This document shows positions 58,660 to 64,000 of a stretch of DNA of 64,000 nucleotides, one piece after another (the first letter of the stretch is position 1; each line of letters begins with the position of its first letter). The stretch is from Prolixibacteraceae bacterium. GTDB taxonomy: Bacteria > Bacteroidota > Bacteroidia > Bacteroidales > Prolixibacteraceae. Made by a program: the position numbers and the translations under genes. The notes below the pieces were generated by a model, which saw only the letters and a program-made list of their open reading frames with translations, searched no databases and was not told where the DNA came from. Location: contig JAQUIJ010000006.1 of assembly GCA_028683385.1 (NCBI GenBank), positions 124,001 through 188,000 on the forward strand. Reading direction: 5' to 3'.

Positions 58660-59304
58660 ATGAAAGTCCATCAACTACTCGAAGGTTTTTCAAATCCGCC
58701 ATTGGAACTGATTTCCGAGACGCTCGATCTGGAAATTGAACCTCTAAAACTCGATGTGGTGAACTGGGACGAGTTTCCCTATCATCCTGAAGTAACTGTG
58801 CAAATGGCATACAATGAGGAGGAACTTTTTCTTCAATACAAAGTTTCAGAGCAATCAGTAAAAGCGGAAGTTGTTAAAAGCAATGGTCGCGTCTGGACCG
58901 ATAGCTGTGTTGAATTTTTCCTTTCGCCAGACGGGAATGACGAATATTATAACCTTGAAATGAATTGTATTGGAACAGCTTTATTGGGCTTTCGGAAGAA
59001 AGGTGATCCTACGGTTCATGCTTCGGAAGAACAAATTAGCTCTATTCGCCGGATTTCGTCACTTGGGAATTCGCCTTTTCCGGAGCTGAAAAAACAGATT
59101 GAATGGCAGATTACTGTTGCGGTACCTTGGAATGTTTTCTTTAAACACAACTTAAATCCAGTTTCAGGAACAAAAATGCGCGGAAATTTTTACAAATGTG
59201 GCGATGAACTAAGCGTTCCTCATTTCGTTTCGTGGACCAAAATAAAAACTGAAAAACCGAGCTTTCATAATCCTGAATTTTTTGGTGGGCTGGAGTTTGA
59301 GTAG
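58660..59304 (+). CDS. CBM9-like carbohydrate-binding family protein
   Basis: 214 residues from the ATG at 58660, matching the usual compact family form: ISETLDLEIEPLKLDVVNWD, VWTDSCVEFFLSPDGNDEYY, NLEMNCIGTALLG, EEQISSIRRISSLG, MRGNFYKCGDEL and FHNPEFFGGLEFE. The fold is a beta-sandwich related to carbohydrate-binding module 9. An in-frame ATG at 58537 would overlap the kinase gene by 50 bases but would add MMKCAGLCALLLLSWINQHA, which looks like a signal peptide; if real, the protein would be exported. Start choice is therefore open. Function in sugar metabolism is inferred from the family and the adjoining kinase. Confidence 0.82.
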   Translation: MKVHQLLEGFSNPPLELISETLDLEIEPLKLDVVNWDEFPYHPEVTVQMAYNEEELFLQYKVSEQSVKAEVVKSNGRVWTDSCVEFFLSPDGNDEYYNLEMNCIGTALLGFRKKGDPTVHASEEQISSIRRISSLGNSPFPELKKQIEWQITVAVPWNVFFKHNLNPVSGTKMRGNFYKCGDELSVPHFVSWTKIKTEKPSFHNPEFFGGLEFE

Positions 59305-59383
59305 CATAGGACGAAGAACAGAGGGTAAAGAGTTTAGAGAAATAATTTCGCTATTATTGTATTCCGGTAACTGATCAAGAAAA

Positions 59384-59929
59384 ATGGAACTGACCGACGA
59401 AACATTGATAGCAGGTATAAAGAGGGATGATTATTCGAGCTATAATCAGCTTTTTATGCGCTATTACAGTCGGCTTTGTGCTTTTGTTCTTAACCTGACC
59501 CAAAACTACAGCGCTTCTGAAGATGTAGTTCAGGAACTTTTTATCCGACTTTGGATTCAGCGTGGAAAGCTTGAGATTACAGAAAACATCTCCGGATATT
59601 TATACAAGTCTTCGAAGAATGCTGCCCTCAACTACCTTCGGGCGGAGAAAAGCCGACAAAAGTCGATTCAAAACATGCATGTTCAGGAGTGGCACACCGA
59701 CGAAAACCTGATTGAACAAATTGAATTCAGTGCGGCGCTAAATCAATGTATTGGTCAATTGCCCGAACGAAGCCGCGATGTATTTATGAAAAGCCGTTTC
59801 GACGGCCTCAAACAACAGGAAATATCAGACCAGTTGGGCATTTCGGTAAAAACCATCAAAAACCAAATCTGGAAATCGCTGCAATTTCTGAAAGCCTGCT
59901 TAGAGCTACATGACGCGTTTGAACATTGA
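59384..59929 (+). CDS. ECF RNA polymerase sigma factor (Bacteroidota FecI-like)
   Basis: 181 residues. Region 2: YNQLFMRYYSRLCAFVLNLT, ASEDVVQELFIRLWIQRGKL and SGYLYKSSKNAALNYLR. Region 4: ALNQCIGQLPERSRDVFMKS and LKQQEISDQLGISVKTIKNQ, a complete helix-turn-helix. It is the usual first gene of a sigma/FecR/SusC set, in which a ligand-loaded receptor signals through the anti-sigma factor to free this sigma factor and express the glycan-uptake genes. The FecR gene follows after 215 bases, longer than usual, with a hairpin repeat in between. Confidence 0.94.
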   Translation: MELTDETLIAGIKRDDYSSYNQLFMRYYSRLCAFVLNLTQNYSASEDVVQELFIRLWIQRGKLEITENISGYLYKSSKNAALNYLRAEKSRQKSIQNMHVQEWHTDENLIEQIEFSAALNQCIGQLPERSRDVFMKSRFDGLKQQEISDQLGISVKTIKNQIWKSLQFLKACLELHDAFEH

Positions 59930-60007
59930 GTGGAAGGCATGGTTCCAGGGGCAAAGGTCATGGAGTTGCGAGACCGAGGATTATAGTGTCTAAAGTGGCA
60001 GTCAGTC

Positions 60008-60027
60008 ATCCCGCTGAGTATCGGGAT
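60008..60027. repeat. Short hairpin repeat between sigma and anti-sigma genes
   Basis: ATCCCG (60008-60013) and CGGGAT (60022-60027) form a short inverted repeat of a type common in Bacteroidota spacers. Confidence 0.45.
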
Positions 60028-60144
60028 CTCATAATTAATAACTTCCGCCCATATTTTGTTTCCAACTAAATCTTTTTAAAAAAAGCCATTTCCCGATAGG
60101 ACCTTTTCTGTTTTGATGTGTCAGCAGTATAAATAAACTGAAAA

Positions 60145-61134
60145 ATGGAAGAGCAATTTCCGTTAGGAGAACATTTGGTTGATCATTTACTGAATGGAGA
60201 TCAGTCTTCTGTGGAAGATCATCAACTGGATGAATGGCAAAAGGCCAATCCTGAAAATATAAATGATTTAGGGAAGTATCAAAAAATATGGAAAGCAACT
60301 GCTGATGTTTCAACCCTAAAGAAATTCGACTCAGAAAAAGCATGGAGTATAGTTAACGCAGTACTCGAAAACAGAAAGATTCGCTCCAGACAATTTAAAA
60401 ACATAGCATTGGTGGTTTCAGGAATGGCTGCTACAGTGCTAATTTTCTTAAGCCTCACATTTTATACCGAGCTTTTTTCAACTTCAGGAGCTACAATTGA
60501 AATGACCACCACTTATGGAAGTCGATCCGAAGTGGTCCTTCCCGATGGTTCAGTCGTAAAGCTCAATGCCGGATCAAATCTTGAATACCACTTTGATAAA
60601 GTCAGCCAGACCAGGAAAGTAGATTTTAGTGGAGAAGCATTTTTTGAAGTTGCCAAAAGCAAAAAACCTTTTGTAATAGAAACAGTGGATGGGTTGAAAG
60701 TGAAAGTTCTGGGAACAAAATTTAATCTAAGTACTTATCCGGAGGATCGCACAGCCCAGACATCATTGTTTGAAGGAAAAGTTGAACTGAGCAAGAACGG
60801 ATCGACTCCTCTAATTTTAAACCCTGGAGAAATGGGCACCCTAGATAAAAAATCGAACGAAATAAAATATGCTGAAGGAGAGATATCGGAAACAACAAGC
60901 TGGATGCAAAACAAGCTGTACATGGAAAACATGTCGCTTCAGGATGTTTGCACCAAGATGGAACGGTGGTATGATGTTCAGATTACCCTCAGCGATAAAA
61001 GTCTGGGTGAAAAGATTCATTATACCGGAGTTTTAAAAGAACAAACCGTTTTGGATGTATTGAATGCCCTGTGTCAGTTGAGTTCAATCCAATATGAATT
61101 AAAAGGGAAAGAAATCATGATATCCGGAAAGTAA
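60145..61134 (+). CDS. FecR-family anti-sigma factor
   Basis: 329 residues. A cytoplasmic N-terminal ~85 residues (GEHLVDHLLNGDQSSVEDHQ) would bind the sigma factor; one membrane helix spans ~86-108. The periplasmic FecR domain follows (TTTYGSRSEVVLPDGSVVKL, NLEYHFDKVSQTRKVDFSGE, VKVLGTKFNLSTYP, LFEGKVEL), then a C-terminal DUF4974 domain (LYMENMSLQDVCTKMERWYD, IHYTGVLKEQTVLDVLNAL) that resembles an STN domain and probably contacts the receptor's STN domain. It lies between sigma and SusC genes in the standard order. Confidence 0.94.
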   Translation: MEEQFPLGEHLVDHLLNGDQSSVEDHQLDEWQKANPENINDLGKYQKIWKATADVSTLKKFDSEKAWSIVNAVLENRKIRSRQFKNIALVVSGMAATVLIFLSLTFYTELFSTSGATIEMTTTYGSRSEVVLPDGSVVKLNAGSNLEYHFDKVSQTRKVDFSGEAFFEVAKSKKPFVIETVDGLKVKVLGTKFNLSTYPEDRTAQTSLFEGKVELSKNGSTPLILNPGEMGTLDKKSNEIKYAEGEISETTSWMQNKLYMENMSLQDVCTKMERWYDVQITLSDKSLGEKIHYTGVLKEQTVLDVLNALCQLSSIQYELKGKEIMISGK

Positions 61135-61159
61135 TCTCCAGATTTTAGATAATGAAAAA

Positions 61160-61193
61160 CGGAAGATGTTTCAGCATCTCCCGTCAGTTTTTT
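61160..61193 (+). terminator. Terminator or attenuator between FecR and SusC genes
   Basis: CGGAAGATG (61160-61168) pairs with CATCTCCCG (61175-61183) with one mismatch, and a T run follows at 61188-61193. It would separate the regulatory genes from receptor expression. Confidence 0.65.
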
Positions 61194-61201
61194 AGATAAT
61201 A

Positions 61202-61228
61202 AAATTGAATGCTACGAACATTCAATTT
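61202..61228. repeat. Perfect hairpin in the SusC leader
   Basis: AAATTGAATG (61202-61211) and CATTCAATTT (61219-61228) pair perfectly around a 7-base loop, 30 bases before the SusC ATG. It could be an operator or an RNA hairpin. Confidence 0.45.
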
Positions 61229-61257
61229 GAGTAATTAACTAATTGCATTACAAATTT

Positions 61258-64000
61258 ATGAAAAAAAATTATGAATCAGGGAAAGGCGTATGCCATATTC
61301 CCAAAAAGCTCTTGCTGGTTATGAAACTAACTGCTTTTTTAATTGTGGTTCTTACAATGCAGGTTACGGCAACTGTTTATTCGCAGAATAAAAAGTTGTC
61401 GTTGAACATGCAGGGGAATTCCATCAAAGAAGTGCTTCAACAAATCGAAGCACAGTCTGAGTATCGCTTTATTTACGAGAACGAGAAAGTGAATCTCGAC
61501 ACCAAAGTAAGTATCCGGGTAACCGATGAAGTGGTTGACAATATTCTGAAACAGCTGTTCGAAAAAGATGGAATCAGTTATTCGATAACGAATAATAATC
61601 TGATCTTAATTAATCCATCCGACAAACAGTTGAAGAATTTTGGAAAAGAATCAATCAATTCGCAGCAGCAAAAATCAGTATCAGGTATAGTGACTGATTC
61701 TTCCGGCGGGTCGTTGCCTGGGGTTTCGGTTGTGGTAAAAGGTACTACCGTTGGTAGTATTACTGATGTCAATGGGAGCTATTCTCTTGCCAATGTTCCT
61801 ACAAATGCCACTTTGCAATTTTCGTTTGTTGGAATGAAAACACAGGAGATTGCCGTTGCCGGAAAAACTACAGTTAATGCCACTTTGATTGAAGAAGCGA
61901 TTGGTATTGACGAAGTTGTAGCTATCGGTTATGGAACACAGAAAAAGGTTAATCTAACTGGTTCTATTGCAACTGTAGGAGGCGATGAAATGATTAAACG
62001 CCCGGTAACCAACGCAGCGGCCATGTTGCAGGGAAATTTATCGGGTGTACAAATTACGCAGAACTCTGGTGAGCCAGGAAATGAAGGGATTTCAATTCGA
62101 ATCAGGGGAACGGGGACTTTCAGTAGTGCAGGATCTGATCCATTGGTACTTATCGATGGTGTTCAAGGAAAATTAGCTGATTTAAATCCGAACAACATTG
62201 AAAGCATTTCGGTACTGAAAGATGCGGCCTCTGCATCTATATATGGTTCGCGTGCTGCCAACGGGGTTATTTTGGTAACCACTAAAGTTGGGAAGGAAGG
62301 TAAAATTAGCATGGAATACAGTGGAAACTTTGGTATTCACACCCCGACTAAAATGTATGATCTGATCACAAACTCGGCCGAGTACATGGAATTGTTTAAC
62401 GAAGCAAAGATCAATTCAGGGTTCACTACAGGACTTTATACTCAGGATATGATAAATTCTTATCGTAATGCTACCGACCGGAATTTATATCCAAACACCA
62501 ATTGGCTTGATTTAATTTTTAGTCCCGCGCCCACACAGACTCATAACCTAAGTTTTAGCGGTGGAAGTAAAGGTACCAAATTCGATGTCTCTTTGGGGTA
62601 TGTCAACCAGAAAGGTGTTATGAAGGGATTTAACTACGAAAAGTATAACGTTCGGGTAAATCTGAGTTCAATGATAAACGATAAAATTAAGTTTGGAGGT
62701 AATTTTTCTGTAAAGAAAGGTATCCAGGCTCAACCAAGACAAGGTTCGCAAGATACTTTCGTTGCAGCAATGTCTCAGGCTCCAACTTACGGTCCTTACC
62801 TTGCTGACGGAAGTGGACGATATGCATTCAAGGCTTATGATTTTGAGCTCAACAACAAAAACCCTATAGCCATTATTGAAGAAAAGGTAAACAAAAATAC
62901 CGATGACTATGCTATTTCAACGCAGGGTTGGCTTGATGTCCAATTACTGAAAAACCTAAAATGGTACACGAAAGCTGCCATGAATCTGGATATCAGTAAA
63001 TCATACGATTTCAGACCACAGATTCCACTATACAACTTCCGGACAAATGCCTATATGACCTTGCTTGACGTTGGTGGTTCTGGATTGGTTGTGCGTGATG
63101 ACCAAAACGTGTACAAAAATCTGTACTCTTACCTGAGTTACGATAAAACATTTGGCGATCATAAAGTATTTGCCCAGGCTGGTTACAGCATGGAAGATAA
63201 TGTTAGTCAGTATCTGCAAGGTTACCGGAAGAATTATCCAAGTGATTTGCTCAGGCAAATTGACGCCGGAAGCCCTTCGGTTCAACAAACCAACGGTTCA
63301 CAGTACGAATGGGCAATTATGTCGTATTTCGGTCGTCTGGATTACAACTATAAAGAACGCTACCTTTTAGAAGCTAACATCAGGTACGATGGAACTTCAA
63401 GATTAGCTTCGGCAACCCGCTGGGGTGCATTCCCTTCTTTTTCAGCAGGGTGGAGAGCCAGTGAAGAAAACTTCATGAAAAGCCTTGACCTAAGTTGGTT
63501 AAATAACCTGAAATTGCGTGGTTCGTATGGTGAACTGGGTAACCAGAATATCGGAAATTATCCTTACCAGGCCATGCTAAATTTAACCGACAATTATTCT
63601 TTTGATAATGCCAGTTTATCTTCAGGTGTTGCTCAAACAGCATTGTCAAACAAAGCTATTATGTGGGAAACAACCAGTATTCTTGATTTTGGTCTTGATT
63701 TAACTGCTTTTAAAGGTTTAAATGTGACTTTTGACTGGTACAAAAAAAGAACTTCAGACATTCTAAGAGGTTCGCAGGTAACAGGCGTAGTTGGTTTAAA
63801 TCCTCCAACTGTTAACAACGGAACAATGGAAAATAAAGGTTTCGAATTGTCAGTCAATTACCAGAACAATGTGAAATCGGGTTATTTTGCCGGCTTGAAT
63901 TACAGCGCCGGATTTAATTTAGATCATTATAAAAACAAGCTCGTTGATTTCGGCGCCCGTGAAATAAGTGGATATTATCTGAGACAAGAAGGCCTTGAAT
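61258..64000 (+). CDS. SusC/RagA TonB-dependent receptor with STN domain, 5' part (3' end outside window)
   Basis: The frame is open from the ATG at 61258 to the window end (914 codons). A signal-like hydrophobic segment occurs at ~27-42 (KLTAFLIVVLTMQVTA); an internal ATG at 61321 would give a more typical signal peptide. Domains in order: STN (~47-92: LSLNMQGNSIKEVLQQIEAQ), CarboxypepD_reg-like (~140-222: SGIVTDSSGGSLPGVSVVVK), then the plug with SusC signatures DEVVAIGYGTQKKVNLTGSI, SIRIRGTGTFS, PLVLIDGV and VLKDAASASIYGSRAANGVI, then barrel strands. It imports a glycan or similar ligand and signals through FecR. A SusD partner is expected beyond the window. Confidence 0.93.
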   Translation, partial: MKKNYESGKGVCHIPKKLLLVMKLTAFLIVVLTMQVTATVYSQNKKLSLNMQGNSIKEVLQQIEAQSEYRFIYENEKVNLDTKVSIRVTDEVVDNILKQLFEKDGISYSITNNNLILINPSDKQLKNFGKESINSQQQKSVSGIVTDSSGGSLPGVSVVVKGTTVGSITDVNGSYSLANVPTNATLQFSFVGMKTQEIAVAGKTTVNATLIEEAIGIDEVVAIGYGTQKKVNLTGSIATVGGDEMIKRPVTNAAAMLQGNLSGVQITQNSGEPGNEGISIRIRGTGTFSSAGSDPLVLIDGVQGKLADLNPNNIESISVLKDAASASIYGSRAANGVILVTTKVGKEGKISMEYSGNFGIHTPTKMYDLITNSAEYMELFNEAKINSGFTTGLYTQDMINSYRNATDRNLYPNTNWLDLIFSPAPTQTHNLSFSGGSKGTKFDVSLGYVNQKGVMKGFNYEKYNVRVNLSSMINDKIKFGGNFSVKKGIQAQPRQGSQDTFVAAMSQAPTYGPYLADGSGRYAFKAYDFELNNKNPIAIIEEKVNKNTDDYAISTQGWLDVQLLKNLKWYTKAAMNLDISKSYDFRPQIPLYNFRTNAYMTLLDVGGSGLVVRDDQNVYKNLYSYLSYDKTFGDHKVFAQAGYSMEDNVSQYLQGYRKNYPSDLLRQIDAGSPSVQQTNGSQYEWAIMSYFGRLDYNYKERYLLEANIRYDGTSRLASATRWGAFPSFSAGWRASEENFMKSLDLSWLNNLKLRGSYGELGNQNIGNYPYQAMLNLTDNYSFDNASLSSGVAQTALSNKAIMWETTSILDFGLDLTAFKGLNVTFDWYKKRTSDILRGSQVTGVVGLNPPTVNNGTMENKGFELSVNYQNNVKSGYFAGLNYSAGFNLDHYKNKLVDFGAREISGYYLRQEGLE

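Overview
The window comes from a Bacteroidota chromosome, most plausibly class Bacteroidia near Marinilabiliales/Prolixibacteraceae (the rank is inference). Evidence: a SusC/RagA receptor behind an ECF sigma factor and FecR anti-sigma factor, a type IX secretion tail, promoters of the Bacteroidota form TTG-N19-21-TAnnTTTG, almost no Shine-Dalgarno sequences, and AT-rich spacers holding short dispersed repeats. No rRNA, tRNA or CRISPR array was seen. Both ends cut through TonB-dependent receptor genes.

Layout. 1-7.6 kb: end of a TonB-dependent receptor, a secreted protein built of three near-identical 438-residue units, and two small exported proteins. 7.7-11.4 kb: a nitrosative-stress unit with a Crp/Fnr regulator divergent from a 4Fe-4S ferredoxin-like gene and hcp; a perfect palindrome sits where a class II activator would bind. 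11.6-14.8 kb: an orphan small gene, a small exported protein, a PadR regulator and a PspC membrane protein. 14.9-17.6 kb (minus): a histidine kinase and an NtrC-type sigma-54 response regulator.

17.7-53.1 kb is the striking part: TolC, a periplasmic adaptor, two MacB/LolD-type ATPases, a PAP2-like membrane protein and eleven consecutive full-length (770-802 aa) double-FtsX ABC permeases, closed by a DUF4097 protein. Three places share the same upstream layout: two 17-bp imperfect palindromes 22-23 bp apart, then exactly 62 bp from the second centre to the GG of a sigma-54-like -24 element. They precede tolC, permease 3 and permease 10, so the locus looks like three co-regulated units under the adjacent two-component system. 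Many permeases share an almost uniform C-terminal cassette although their periplasmic parts differ, and four spacers hold short relics of that 3' end, pointing to repeated duplication, loss and gene conversion. The spacers also carry small inverted-repeat elements, each with one short gene (four-helix bundle/IVS type, GxxExxY twice, DUF559), plus gene-less copies.

53.3-57.2 kb (minus): a NapC-like tetraheme cytochrome fused to an SUMF1/FGE-like domain, a Tat-exported Gfo/Idh/MocA oxidoreductase and a Tat-exported sugar isomerase-like protein. 57.5-59.3 kb: a NahK-like sugar kinase and a CBM9-like protein. 59.4-64 kb: ECF sigma factor, FecR anti-sigma factor and a SusC receptor with an STN signalling domain, a typical glycan-uptake regulatory entry.
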